Source: Ziziphus jujuba (lineage: Eukaryota; Streptophyta; Magnoliopsida; Rosales; Rhamnaceae). Taken from it: a stretch of 64,000 nucleotides of DNA. The position numbers were made by a program, and so were the translations under genes. The notes beneath the pieces were generated by a model that saw only the letters and a program-made list of their open reading frames with translations, did no database searches and was not told where the DNA came from. The stretch is from assembly GCF_031755915.1 (NCBI RefSeq), contig NC_083387.1:18869001-18933000 (forward strand), in the 5' to 3' direction. The first letter of the stretch is position 1. Each line of letters starts with the position of its first letter. Shown here piece by piece: positions 1-11,588 of the stretch.

Positions 1-679
1 GGGGGATCCGAAGTTTAAAAAAAAAAGATTTTGGCATAAAAACGCCGGGTTTTGAAGGATAAAAAAAAAAAAAATTGCGTTTGTTTGACTTTGGGAAATT
101 CAGTTGAGAATTGTTGGAGTTGCTATTTATTTATTCAATATTGTTGCTGGATATTAGAATATTGTGTGCTAAATTGATTGGATTAAAATTGATTCAAAGA
201 TTTGAGACTTAAACTTAACTTACGAGAACTATAACCAACAATTATTCCATATTTTGTTCGAATTGTTTCTTATTTATTGATTGAACCCTTTTTCTAAATT
301 TTATTCTTGAATTTTTGGTTTTTTAATATTATGATCTATTCTTTATTGATTCAGAAAATTGCGTTGTTATTTTTCCTTTTTTTGGTTAGATAGGTATTAA
401 AAATTCACTCGATATTTGCTTGCTTCGTTGTTGTTTTATTGATAAGTTTAATTAGGACATACTAGTGATCTAGTTGTTGTTTGAGTGTGTTTCAAAAAGA
501 ACTTTGAGATATTCTTGTGATTGCATAAAGGCAAGAGAGTGTGTGCTTAAAACAGGGTCAAAAGTCGAAACTAGAATGAAAACACGAGTGATGAGACCTT
601 ATTTGAGTGGTACATATGAGGGAGTGAGTTTGATGAGGTTTTCTTTGATGAGGTTTTCTTTGATGAGGTTGTCTCTAAC
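1..679 (+). other. Element A leader (untranslated region between PBS and gag)
   Basis: Non-coding, A/T-rich leader with poly-A runs at 20-30 and 61-74. It matches the leaders of D, F, H, B and G, including the conserved stretch before gag that reads 'aggcaagag.gtgtg..cttaaaa' (530-550). In D the PBS lies about 1.17 kb before the gag ATG, so A's PBS should be about 0.5 kb upstream of base 1. No gene is visible here. Confidence 0.8.
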
Positions 680-1820
680 ATGACAAATTCAAGATTAAGA
701 AGAGAAGGTGATTCCTTAAGAGAATTTGGAGACAATTCCGTGGGATTCAAAGGAGTGTTGAGAGCATCAGGGAGTGTAGCCGAACCTACCTATATGTTGG
801 CAGTATTGGAACAATTACAAAGGATGAATGCTTGCTTTGATCAACTAGATCAAATAATGGATAGATTTGAAAATTCCTAAGGAGGATCGAACCTAAGGAT
901 GGATTTACATGAAGGCATGGTCGAGGTCGAGGAGGCCGCGAACGTTTTAGGAGAGAACTTTGAGGAGGTGATTTTGGGGATAACCTTAAGGAGGAGTTCG
1001 AAGATATTTTTGCCCTCCAAGGAAGACAAAACCATGGAAGACAAACTTGAGATGAAGATGATGACCTTGGAAATATTAAAGTCAACATACCACCATTTTT
1101 GGGAAAAAGTGATCTAGAGGCTTACTTAGAATGGGATGAACGAATGGAGATGATCTTCAATTGCCATAACTATTCGGAGGTTAAAAAGGTTAAATTGGCC
1201 GCTTTGGAATTTGGACATTATGCACTATAATGGTGGAATAATGAGCAAATCACCCAATGAGAGTTGGTGATGAACTAATAACCACTTGGAGACAAATGAA
1301 ATGAGCCATGAGGAAGAGATTTATACCGAGCCATTACCATAGGTTGTTGCATCAAAGACTACAGTCTTTATCTCAAGGAAGTAGGTTGGTGGAGGACTAC
1401 TACAAGGCTATGGAGATGCTTATGATGAGGTTGAGCATGAATGAAGACCACGAGGCAACAATGGCATGGTTTTGGGAGGCTTAAATCAAGATATTGCTAA
1501 CTAAATGGAATTACAACAATATATGGAGTTGGAAGAGAACTCAAGATGAGGGGTAGTAGCTCACAGTTTGGAGGTGTCTCTAACAGTGGACGTCAAGTTC
1601 AAGTGTTAGGAGAAGCAATCCCGGCTTCAAATCAAAACCAAAACCGAAATTGGAGGAAGGAAGCACCAATAGACCAAGGAAGGAAAATCTAACCGAATCA
1701 ACAATAGCACCAAAACTAAGTGGTAAGTTTGAATCCAAACCATCTAGAACTCATGATATCGTATGTTTTAAGTCTTAGAGCCGAGAATATGTTGCCAATC
1801 AATGTCCAAACCAAAGAATT
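680..1820 (+). pseudogene. gag: Element A gag remnant (capsid/nucleocapsid), disrupted
   Basis: ATG at 680 aligns with the gag start used across the family. The first 66 residues are open, then a TAA replaces a CAA codon (877-879). A frameshifted piece (899-1117) preserves the Gly/Arg-rich and acidic linker. Gag core signatures such as the EWDERMEMIF-like segment follow near 1130-1160, out of frame with the start. The zinc knuckle near 1762-1800 is dead: the second Cys is Ser, an internal TAG follows and His is Tyr, compared with the CX2CX4HX4C form in element D. Gag would package the retrotransposon RNA in virus-like particles; this copy cannot make it. Confidence 0.85.
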
Positions 1821-2640
1821 ATGGTGCTGAAGGGTAATGAAGATTTGGAGTTTAATAATGATGAAGCTGGAGTTGAAGCCGAACATGATGAGGAAGGCTT
1901 CGAAGAAGAAGAACATGATGAACCTGAGACACAACAAGCTTCATGGGCCGAATTAAGCTTGGTTGCGAGAAGAATATTGACCATGTACAAGGATAATGAT
2001 CAAATGCAAAGGAAAACATCTTCCATACTAGATGTGACATTCAAGGTAATATTTGTAGTATGATTATTGATAGTGGAAGTTGTGCCAATGTTATTAGTAA
2101 TGTTATGGTGGAGAAATTCGGTTTAACAACAATCAAATATCCTGAACCATATAGATTTCAATTGGCTTAATGATAGTAGAAAGATGAAAGTAAATAAAAA
2201 AGCCAAGGTAAATTTTAGTATTGATAAATATGTGAATGTGGTTTTATGTGATGTTGTACCCATGCATACTGGTCATATTTTGTTGGAAAGGACATGGCAA
2301 TTGGATAAGGATACTATACATTATGATCCCGAAAATACCATTATATTCTGATTTAAAGGAAAGAAGATTAAACTAAAGAAATTGACTCTAAAAGAGATAT
2401 TTAGAGATTAATTGCAAATGCAATAAAAGAGGTAAACCAAATGGCAAAAGGAGAAGACAAGCATGCTACCCACGGCTTCGTCTACCAAATAAGAGAGTAA
2501 GGCTGAACCATATAACTTATGTAAGTTTTCTAAACCCTGAGAGTGGGAATTAAAAAAAAAAAAAAGGCATTTTTAGGTAATAAGCCTCTGCTGGTCATGA
2601 TATTTAATGATGCTTATTTAATCATCTCGCTAACTTTGAA
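1821..2640 (+). pseudogene. Element A protease and linker remnant
   Basis: An open stretch at 1821-2063 carries the acidic linker and the segment ending AELSLVARRILTMYKD that precedes protease throughout the family. The aspartic protease signature IIDSGS is recognisable from about 2063, but it sits in another frame because of a small deletion. Further frame changes and stops follow through 2150-2540. The family protease would cleave Gag-Pol; this copy is inactive. Confidence 0.75.
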
Positions 2641-4020
2641 GAGCTTGTATTGTCAAGTTATATATATTCTCTTTTACATGAATTGTATGATGTCTTTCCG
2701 AAGGAGATTCCTAGTGGTTTACCACTTATTCGAGGGATTGAACATCAAATAGATTTAATTCCTGGAGCTGCAATTCCTAATAGGCCTGCATATAAAAGTA
2801 ATCCTAAGGATACAAAAAACCTACAAAGCCGGGTAAGTGAATTGTTTGAAAAGGGATACATTAGAGAAAGCATGAGTCCACGTGTTGTCCCTGTCTAGTT
2901 AGTGCATAAGAAAGATGGATCATGGCGCATGTGTGTAGATTGTAGGGCTATTAATAATATAACTATTAAGTATAAGCATCCTATTCCTATACTAGATGAT
3001 ATGCTTGATGAATTATATGGTGCATGCATGCTTTTTAAAATTGATCTTAGGTGGGTATCATTAAATTAGAATAAAAGTGGGAGATGAGTGGAAAACTGCA
3101 TTTAAGACTAAATATGGATTGTATGAGTGGTTAGTAATGTCGTTTGGTTTCACTAATGCACCTAGCACTTTCATGAGACTAATAAACCATGTTATGCATC
3201 CATTCATTGGGAAGTTTGAGGTTGTTTACTTTGATGATATTCTTGTATATAGTAGAAACTTAGATGATCATGTAGGACATCTTAGGTTAGTTTTAGAAGT
3301 ACTTAGAAATGAAAGGTTGTTTGCTAACATTAAAAGTGTGATTTTTACCAAAATGAGCTTGTATTTCTAGGATTTGTTGTAAATGTTGCGGGGATTAAAG
3401 TTGACCAATACAAGATCAAAGCCATACAAGAGTAGCCAAAACCTACTAAGATCACCCAGGTAAGGAGTTTTCATGGTTTGGCTAGCTTTTACAGGAGATT
3501 TATCAAATATTTTAGCACCACTGCAGCACCTTTGACCGAAATTGTCATGGAGAATGTTGGATTCCAATGGGGAGAAGCACAAGAGAAGTCTTTTAATTTG
3601 TTGAAAGAAAAATTAACTAATGCTCCTTTATTGGTTTTACCAAATTTTTCTAAAACTTTTGAAATTGAATGTGATACTTTAGGGGTATGCATTGAAGTTG
3701 TATTTATGTAAGAAGGAAGACTGATAGCCTACTATATTAAGAAGTTGAATGGAGTGGCATTGAAGTATCCAACCTATGACAAGGAGATGTATGTTTTGGT
3801 TTGAGCTTTGAACACATGACAATATTATTTAATGTAGAAGGAGTTTGTGATTTATACGGATGATGAATCATTAAAGCATATTAAAGGCCAAGGGAAGCTC
3901 AACCGAAGGCATGGAAGATGGATTGAATTCATTGATACTTTTCCTTATGTCATTCGCTATTAGAAAGGTAAGAAAAATGTGGTTGCGGATGCATTATCTC
4001 GAAGGTATGTATTGTTTTCA
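2641..4020 (+). pseudogene. pol: Element A reverse transcriptase-RNase H remnant
   Basis: Consecutive broken frames show the RT entry segment (2650-2898, with RPAYKSNP and KGYIRES), the palm with YFDD at about 3229-3240, the connection domain (3478-3711, [17 protein letters not shown]) and RNase H (3720-4020, ending near [10 protein letters not shown]). Breaks include an amber after VVPV (2896-2898), a frameshift near 3055 (RSGYHQI), a lost frame near 3345 and several TGA/TAG codons in RNase H. RT and RNase H would copy the element RNA into cDNA. The order matches D, so nothing is missing, only decayed. Confidence 0.88.
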
Positions 4021-4213
4021 ACATTAGATACTAGACTGCTTGGTTTTGAACAATTAAAAGAAATTTATGAGCATGATAGTGACTTTGGTGAAATATATAA
4101 AGATTGTGGTAAGCATGGCTGCAATAAATTTTATATCTTTAAAGGGTATTTATTTTGAGAAAGTCAACTTTGTGTGCCTAGTTATAGCATTAAGGAATTG
4201 TTAGTTAGGGAAG
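4021..4213 (+). pseudogene. pol: Element A integrase, N-terminal fragment before insertion of B
   Basis: This is the start of integrase: the segment [14 protein letters not shown], the following KFYIFKGYLF-like stretch and the beginning of the HHCC zinc domain (ELLVRE). It stops exactly where the inverted LTR of B begins. GGAAG (4209-4213) is the target duplication and is repeated at 11589. Two in-frame stops are visible before the junction. Confidence 0.85.
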
Positions 4214-5188
4214 CGATACGAACCTAGGTCGACTTGCTTCTGAACCCGTATTAAATTAGCTCGGATTACAATTAAGTTTAGGTTCTAATAGCCACCTTAA
4301 CCCCTAATCAACTTGTGATTAAAAACTTTGATATATGATGAAGATGCCACAATAGGTGATGGATGTCATATTGAAAAGTCAAACCAAAATATTCGATCTC
4401 TATTCGCTGTTTTAAATGTTCAAATAGAACAAGGAGCATTATTTCTCACAAGTATTTTTTTGTATGAATAATGTATTGAATATTATTGATAAAATAAGCC
4501 CTTAAATAGGTTTGAGCGACAAAAATAAAACCCTAAAACAACTAGGTTAGAATCGGCCAAGGATAAGGAAGCAAACGTGTGGTAGAATTTCCTAACCTTT
4601 CCTAAACTAATTTGGATTAATTAATTCCTCAATTTTGAAATAGGAAATAATTAATTTACAATCAAAATGATAAAGTGTCAACTTTCCTAAGTTAATTTTC
4701 CATAAAATAGTCAAATAAAAACCAAAATAAAAGACTATTTCCTAAAACAAAAAGCCAAATAACAAATTAGGAAACTAGTTGACTAATTTGCAAACTAAGT
4801 TGTCTTTGTCCAATCATCCACTGGTTTAGGCTCCAAATCAGCTCCAATATGTCATGTAGGATGCCAAATAGGATTAGAACTTATTCCCACACGTTTCCGT
4901 TGATTGGAAGAAGTAAAGCTTGCTTGGACTTGTTGCCCGAGGTTCATAAATACACCAAAACAGCTTTTCAGGTCCATTTCTGTCTTCATAACTTAGGTGC
5001 ATAGAACAGACTTTGGATCTTCGAGTATTGTCATGCCTTCTTGAGATTTAATAATACCTTGAATGAAGTTAACCAAGTTATCCTTAAATCTCTTAGCTTG
5101 TGCCCTTGTGATTGGTCCCGCCTTCAGTTGTACAGGATCAGCACTCTAACGAGTAGTCGGTTGTACGGCTATAAGCGGATTCTCATCA
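4214..5188 (-). repeat. Element B 3' LTR (left copy)
   Basis: In plus-strand view it runs from cGATACGAACCTAGG to ...GGATTCTCATCA. It is 975 bp, against 1123 bp for its partner; the difference is mainly a deletion of about 150 bp near 4920-4945, where the right copy has extra sequence (about 11160-11350). The inner end encodes the C-terminal pol extension in the minus frame. Confidence 0.9.
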
Positions 5189-6247
5189 GTCTGCTCATCT
5201 TGAAAAGGGTTTGCCCTCAATTCAAAATCATCACTTGCAGCAGATGGAGATAAGTCAGCAACATTAAATATAGCACACAATTTATATCCACCTGGTAAGT
5301 AAAGCTTATAGGTGTTTTCATTAAACCTCTCTATAACTTGAAAAGGTCCATCCCCACGAGAGCATAAACTTTGACTTTCGTTGTTCTGAAAACCTCTCAT
5401 TTCTTAGGTGCAACTAAACCCAATCTCTAGGTTCACATACCACCTTTATTCAACCTTGATTAGCAAGCTTAGTATATTTCTTGGTCATCTTTTCAATAAT
5501 TGCTTTTGTCTTCTCATGAATCTACTTAACAAATTCAGCTTTTTGTTTTTCATCTAGATTAGCACGTTTACTTAAAGGCAAAGGTGTTAAATCTAATGGA
5601 GTCAAAGGATTAAAACCATAAACAATTTCAAATGGAGAATATTTAGTAGCTAAATGCATAGATCTATTATAAACAAACTCTACATGCGGTAAACATTCCT
5701 CCCATGTTCTTAAATTCTTACTAATTAATGCTCTCAATAATGCAAACAAAGTTCTATTTACTACTTCAGTTTGTCCATCAGTTTCTAGATAACAAGTAGT
5801 TGAAAATAAAAGCTTAGTCCCTAACTTTACCCATAAATGTTTCCAAAAGTAATTTAAGAACTTAGTGTCCCTTTCTAAAATAATAGTTCTAGGCATTCCA
5901 TGAAGTCTCATCACTTCCTTAAAGAATAAGTTAGCTATATTAGATGCATCATCAGTTTTATTACATGCAATGAAATGTGCCACCTTAGAAAACATATCTA
6001 CAACCACAAAAATTGAATCCTTTCTAGTCCTAAACCTAGGTAAACCAAGAACAAAATCCATAGACAAATTCACTCATGGAACTGATGGAATTGGCAATGG
6101 CATGTAAAGTCGATGCGGTTCTATTTTGACTGGACTTTCAGCACTTTATACATCTCTCACATATCCTTTCCACATCTCTCTTCATATTAGGCCAATAAAA
6201 ATTTTCTTGCAATATAGATAAAGTTTTTACAACATAAAAGTATCCTA
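5189..6247 (-). pseudogene. pol: Element B integrase remnant
   Basis: Minus-strand frames 5146-5400 (C-terminal domain ending in the LTR) and 5522-6073 (catalytic core) are recognisable. The core keeps MDFVLGLPR (first catalytic Asp) and [11 protein letters not shown] (catalytic Glu). The second catalytic site reads LERD where D and G have SDRD, so the conserved Asp is Glu. A frameshift separates the core from the C-terminal domain, and the zinc domain (6070-6250) is broken. The purine tract next to the LTR is also degraded. Confidence 0.88.
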
Positions 6248-7390
6248 TTAAACCTCACCATGACCTTCCCTAACTAATAATTCTCTAGTGGTAAAATTAA
6301 GCACACAAAGTTGACTTTCTTGAAACAAATACCCTTCAAAGATATAAAACTTATTATAACCAAGTTTAACACAATTTTTAAATATTTCACCAAAGTCACT
6401 ATCATGTTCATAAAGTTCTTTTAATTGTTCAATATCAAGCAATCTAGCATCTAAGGTAGAAAACAATACATACTTTTGGGATAATGCATCGGCCACCACA
6501 TTTTTCTTACCTTTCTTGTAGCGAATGACATAAGGAAAAGTCTTAATGAATTCTAGCCATTTTCCATGCCTCCAGTTGAGCTTTCCTTGGCCTTTGATAT
6601 GCTTCAAAGATTCATGATCTGTGTGAATCACAAACTCCTTCGGCATTAAGTAATGTTGCCATTTCTCCAAAGCTCTCACCAAAGCATACATCTCTTTGTC
6701 ATAGTTTGTGGATAGTTCAATGCAGCCCCGTTTAACTTCTCACTAAAGTAAGCTATGGGTCTTCCTTCTTACATCAAAATAGCTCCAATACCTACACCGA
6801 AAGCATCACATTCAATTTCAAAACTTTTAGAAAAAATTGGCAAACCCAATAAAGGAGCATTAGTTAATTTTTCTTTCAACAAATAAAATACTTCTCTTGT
6901 GCTTCTCCCCATTGGAATCCAACATTCTTCTGACAATCTCAGTCAAAGGTGCTAAAATCCTTAACAAATCTTTGGTAGAAGCTAACCAAACCATGAAAAC
7001 TCCTTACCTGGGTAATTGATGTAGGTTTCTGCCATTCCTGAATAGGTTTAACCATGGATTGGTCAAATTTAATTCCTGCAGAACTTACAACAAATCCTAG
7101 TAAAACAATTTTATCTTGACAAAAATCACACTTTTTAAGGTTAGCAAATAACATTTCCTTCCTAAGCACTTTTATATGTAACCAATGGTGCCTTAAATGA
7201 TCATCTAGATTTCTACTATATACAAGAATATCATCAAAGTATACAACCGTAAATTTACCAATGAACGAATGCATAACATGGTTCATTAATCTCATAAAAG
7301 TGTTAGGTGGATTAGTTAAAGCAAAAGGCATTACTAACCATTCATACAAACTGTACTTACTTTTAAATGCGGTTTTCCATTCATCTCCCT
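6248..7390 (-). pseudogene. pol: Element B RNase H and C-terminal RT remnant
   Basis: 6248-6691 (147 codons) holds RNase H from [15 protein letters not shown] through [13 protein letters not shown] to [10 protein letters not shown]. 6939-7349 holds the RT palm with YFDDILVYS and the connection segment. A frameshift lies between them at about 6700-6940. The RT sequence stops upstream of the palm at about 7390 and joins directly to linker sequence, so the segment that carries RPAYRSNP and the first RT motifs in D (about 700 bp) is gone. Confidence 0.87.
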
Positions 7391-8112
7391 CTTTCCCCCA
7401 ATTTCAATTTTAGAAAGTTTACCTTGGCTGAGTGGGTCAGCCTTACCTTCTTTTACAATTGGTGAAGCCGTGGGTGCCATACTTGCCTTCTCTTTTTACC
7501 GTTCGGCTTCCCTCCTTTGTTGCATTTGTAATTGGTCTTTAGACACCTCTTTTCGAGTCAACGGCCTAAGTTTAATCTTCTTTCCCTTAAATCAAAAAGC
7601 AATAGCATTTTCTTAACCATAATGTATAGTATCTTTCATGATCTTCCTAACAAAATGTGTCCGGCATGCATAAGTACATCATCGCAGAAAACCACATCCA
7701 CATATTTATCAACACTAAACTTTACCTTGGCTTGTTTATTCATCTTCATCTCACCACTATCACTAATCCATTAAAGCCTATATGGTTCGGGATGCTTAAT
7801 TGTTGTTAACCCTAATTTCTCAACCGCCACATTACTAATAACACTAGCACAACTTCTACTATCAATAATCATACTACAAATCTTATCTTGAATATTAAAT
7901 ATCGTATGGAAGATGTTTTCTCTTTGGACTTGATCCTCATCCTTGTACATGGTCAAGACTCTCCTTGCCACCAAGCTAATCTCGGCTCTTAAAGTTTGTA
8001 CGGTCATAGGTTCATCTTGTTCTTCATCTTCAAGTTCTTCCTCTCCAAGTGTGGCTTCAATTTCACCTTCATCAATATCAAACTCCAATTCTTCATTGTC
8101 CTTCAATACCAT
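7391..8112 (-). pseudogene. Element B protease and linker remnant
   Basis: The open minus frame 7771-8112 (113 codons) starts at the family's MVLK(D/G)N segment after the zinc knuckle. It runs through the acidic linker and ISLVARRVLTMYKD and reaches the protease site at MIIDSRS, where the expected DSGS Gly is Arg. A stop follows [13 protein letters not shown], and the C-terminal half of protease plus a Lys-rich linker are broken to 7391. Confidence 0.8.
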
Positions 8113-9280
8113 TATTCTTCAGTTTGAGTATTGGTTTGCAACATGTCCTTGGCCCTGGTACTTAAAACAAATAATATCTCGAGTTTTTGAGGGTTTAGAA
8201 TTAAACTTACCACTTGGTTTTTGTGCTGGTGTGTGTTCGGTCAGATTGTCCTTCCTTGGCTGATTGGAGCCCTTTTCATTTTGTTTCGGTTTCAACTTTG
8301 ATTCGAATGTGGGATTGCTTCTCTAAACACTTGAATTAGTCCTTCCACTATTTGAAACCCCTCCAAATCGTGGGCTTGTACCCTTCCTCTTAAATTGATT
8401 CTCAATTTTGATGGCCACATGTAGCATCTCTTCCAACTCCACATATTATTGTAATTCCACTTGGTTGGCTATCTCTCGATTTAGACCTCCCAAAAACTGT
8501 GCCATGGTTGCCTCACGATCCTCATTCATGTTCAACCTCATCATGAGCATCTCCATCTCATTGTAGCAGTCTTCCATGGCCCTACGTCTTTGTGATAAAG
8601 ATTGTAGTCTTTGGTGTAACATCCTATGGGAATGGATCGGCACAAATCTCTTCCTCATTGCTCCCTTCATTTGTCGCCAAGTAGTAATTAGTTCATCACC
8701 AACTCTCCTTTGGGTACCTTGCTCATTATTCCAGCATTGCAATGCATAATGACCAAATTCCATCTTTACCTTCTTTGCCTCGGTGTAGTTATGGCAATCA
8801 AAAATCATCTCCATGCGCTCTTCGCATAATAGATAAGCTTTCGGATCACTTTTACCTAAAAATGGTGGTTTGTTGACTTTAATGTTGCCAAGGCCATCAT
8901 CTTCATCTTGGGCTTGCCTTCCATGGTTTTGTCCTCCTTAGAGTGCAAGAATGTTCCTATACTCCCTGTCGAGGTTGTCTCCAAAGTTACCTCCTTCAAA
9001 TTCCTCCCTAAAACGTCCGTGGCCTTCTCGACCTCAACCACAACCTCCATGTAAGTCCATCCTTGGGTTTAGCCCACCTTGTGAATTCTCAAATTCTTTG
9101 ATCATCTTTGATCAATTTGATTAAAGCGAGCATTCACCCTTTGAAACTATTCCAAAACCGCCAACATGTCGGTAAGTTCTCCTCCACTTCCTGTTGTTCT
9201 AGATTCCCTTTAAATCCCACAGATTCTTCTTCAATATTTCTTAATAAGTCTCCTCTTCTTCTTATTCTTAAATCTGTCAT
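8113..9280 (-). pseudogene. gag: Element B gag remnant
   Basis: The start codon complement is at 9278-9280 (ATG ACA GAT), in the family position. Pieces 8856-9050 and 8446-8814 hold the linker and the gag core (CHNYTEAKKVKMEFGHYALQCW ... FLGGLNREIANQVELQ) in different frames. The zinc knuckle near 8120-8165 has lost two of its three Cys residues (both Tyr). This copy could not package RNA. Confidence 0.84.
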
Positions 9281-10465
9281 GTTAGAGAAAATAATGCAAA
9301 GAACCTCACTAAATTCACTCCTTCACGTGTTTCACTCAAAAAGGTCTCGTTCACTTGTACTTTCACACTCGTTTTGGCTTTTTGACCTTCTTTTAAACTC
9401 ACACTTTCTTGCTTTTTCCACTTAAAAGAATATCTCAAATTTCTACTAAAACCCACTAAAATTAGCAGCTAGATCACAAGTATTCCCTAATTTGACTTAA
9501 CAATAAAACCGTAACAAAGAAACAACCAATTGTCGAGTGTATTGTTGATGCCTAATTCTTGGCTGTCAAGTGTATTATTGATGCCTAATTCTCGGCTTTC
9601 TAGCTAAACACAAGGAAAAATGAAAAAGGAAAATTTTGAATTTCAATAAAGAATAAACCAGAATATTAAGGACAAAGAATTCAATGATAAAATTTAGAAA
9701 AGAATTTAATCAATGACAAGAGCAAGAAATTGGAATAAGGTATGAGATAGTTGCTGGTTGTAGTTCTCGTAATTTAGGTCTTTGTATCAAATCCTTTTAT
9801 CAATTTTAATCCAATCAATTTAAACATTCAAAATTCAAATATCCAGCAGCAATATTGAATGAATAAACAGAAACTCTAACAATTCTCAATTGAAATTCCA
9901 CACAAAACAAACTCAATTTTCAATCTTTCAAAACCCGGCCTCCTTTTGCACAATTTTTCTTTTTTTTTTTAAACTCCGGCTCCCTTTTTTTTTTTTTTTT
10001 TTCTTATAAATCACAGAAAAATATCAACATGACCTCCAGTAGAAAAAATCACCACCAAAAATTTCAATTCCAAAGCCAAAATTTTATCAAACCCGATCCA
10101 CACTCTTAAACAAAAATAAATTCCAAAAATTTTAAGATTTATGCAATATGCTTTCAAATTCCTCTTTCTTTTTTTTTTTTTTGGAATATATGAATGCAAC
10201 TAATTAAGATTAAAATAGCAAATAAAAATCACCAATAAACCAAATTACTAATAACTAATATGCTAAACAACCAACAACCTAGAATATAAAAATTCGGCTA
10301 AAACAACAAATCCTAATTTGGCTAGGAAGAATTTTTTTTTTTTATGTAGAACATGTATGAGTTGGAAACAACCTTAACCTAATGTTAAAATTTTAGAATA
10401 ACATAAAATAAAACAAAGCAAATAAGATAGATCAAACCTGAACAAAATTCGTCTCTGACACCAAA
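9281..10465 (-). other. Element B leader and PBS
   Basis: This is the family leader in reverse orientation, with long poly-T runs (9960-10000, 10168-10183, 10332-10342) that correspond to the poly-A runs of the plus-strand copies. The PBS complement is at 10452-10463 (tctctgacacca, i.e. TGGTGTCAGAGA), one substitution from that of G; two bases separate it from the LTR. No coding region was found. Confidence 0.85.
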
Positions 10466-11588
10466 TGATATGAACTCAGGTCGACTTACTCCTAAACCCA
10501 TATTAAATTAGTTCATATCACAATTAAGTTCAGGTTCTAATGGTTATCTTAACCCTTAATCAACTTGTGATTAGAAATCTTGGTATATGATGAATATGCC
10601 ACAATAGCTGATGGATGTCCTATTGATAAGTCAAACCAAAACACTCGATCTCTATTTGGTGTTTTAGGTGTTCAAAGAGAATTCTTTCTCACAAGTATTT
10701 TTCTGTATGAATAATGTACTGAATATTATTTAGACAATAAGTCCTTAAATAGGTTTGAATGATAAAAATAAAACCCTAAAACAACTAGGTTAGAACCGGC
10801 CAAGGATAAGGAAACAAAGGTGTGGTCGAATTTCCTAAACTTTCCTAAACTAATTTGGATTAGTTAATACCTTAATTTTGAAATAGGAATTAATTAATTT
10901 ACAATCAAAAACTAAAGTGTCAACTTTCCTAAATTCATTTTTCCAAAAAATAGTCGAATAAAAACCAAAATAAAAGACTATTTCCTAAAACAAAAATTCA
11001 AATTACAAATTAGGAAACTAGTTGACTAGTTTTCCAATAAGCTATCTTTGTCCAATCACCAACTAGTTTAGGCTCCAAATCAGCTTCAATATGTCATATA
11101 GGATGAAAAATAGGATTATAACTGATTCCGACACACTGCAATTGATTGGCAGAAGCAAAGCTTGCTTGGAATGCAAGAAAACACCTTCCAGCACCAAAAA
11201 CCATGCATTTTGGCCAAATTGAAAGTCTATGTACAAATGTGATGAATCATCATTATTTATTCTGCCTTGGCTTGATTTTATGGTCCCTTGGGATTCTCAA
11301 TCACGTTCATAAGTCAAAAAATTCATTCCTTACTGTTCGATGTCCATAAATGCACCAAAACAGCGTATCGGGTCCATTTCAGCTTTCATAACTCAGATGA
11401 ATAGAACGGGCTTTGGATCTTTAAGTATTGTCATGCCTTCTTGAGATTTAATAACACCTTGAATGAAGTTATCCAGTTTGTTCTTAAATATCTTAGCTTG
11501 TGCCCTTGTTATTGGTCCCATATTTAGCTGTACGGGATCAGCACCCCAACGAGTAGTCGCTTGTATGGGTATAAGTGGATCCTCATCT
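10466..11588 (-). repeat. Element B 5' LTR (right copy)
   Basis: It runs from TGATATGAACTCAGG at the PBS side to ...GGATCCTCATCT at the outer edge, 1123 bp. It shares the conserved blocks of the family: the oppositely oriented AATTAATT hairpin (about 10865-10905) and the terminal segment coding ITRAQAK in the minus frame. The outer edge is followed by GGAAG. Confidence 0.9.

Larger units (their letters stand above)
4214..11588 (-). mobile_element. Element B: Ty3/gypsy LTR retrotransposon nested in A
   Basis: A complete-ended minus-strand copy of the A-H family, 7375 bp, flanked by the 5-bp target duplication GGAAG. The 5' LTR is on the right (10466-11588), with the PBS complement at 10452-10463; the 3' LTR is on the left (4214-5188). 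Both outer terminal bases have mutated: the left edge reads CGATACG instead of TGATACG, and the right edge ends in ATCT instead of ATCA. The interior keeps gag, protease, RT, RNase H and integrase remnants in the usual order, but the N-terminal half of RT is deleted near 7390. Insertion into A's integrase shows that B is younger than A. Confidence 0.94.
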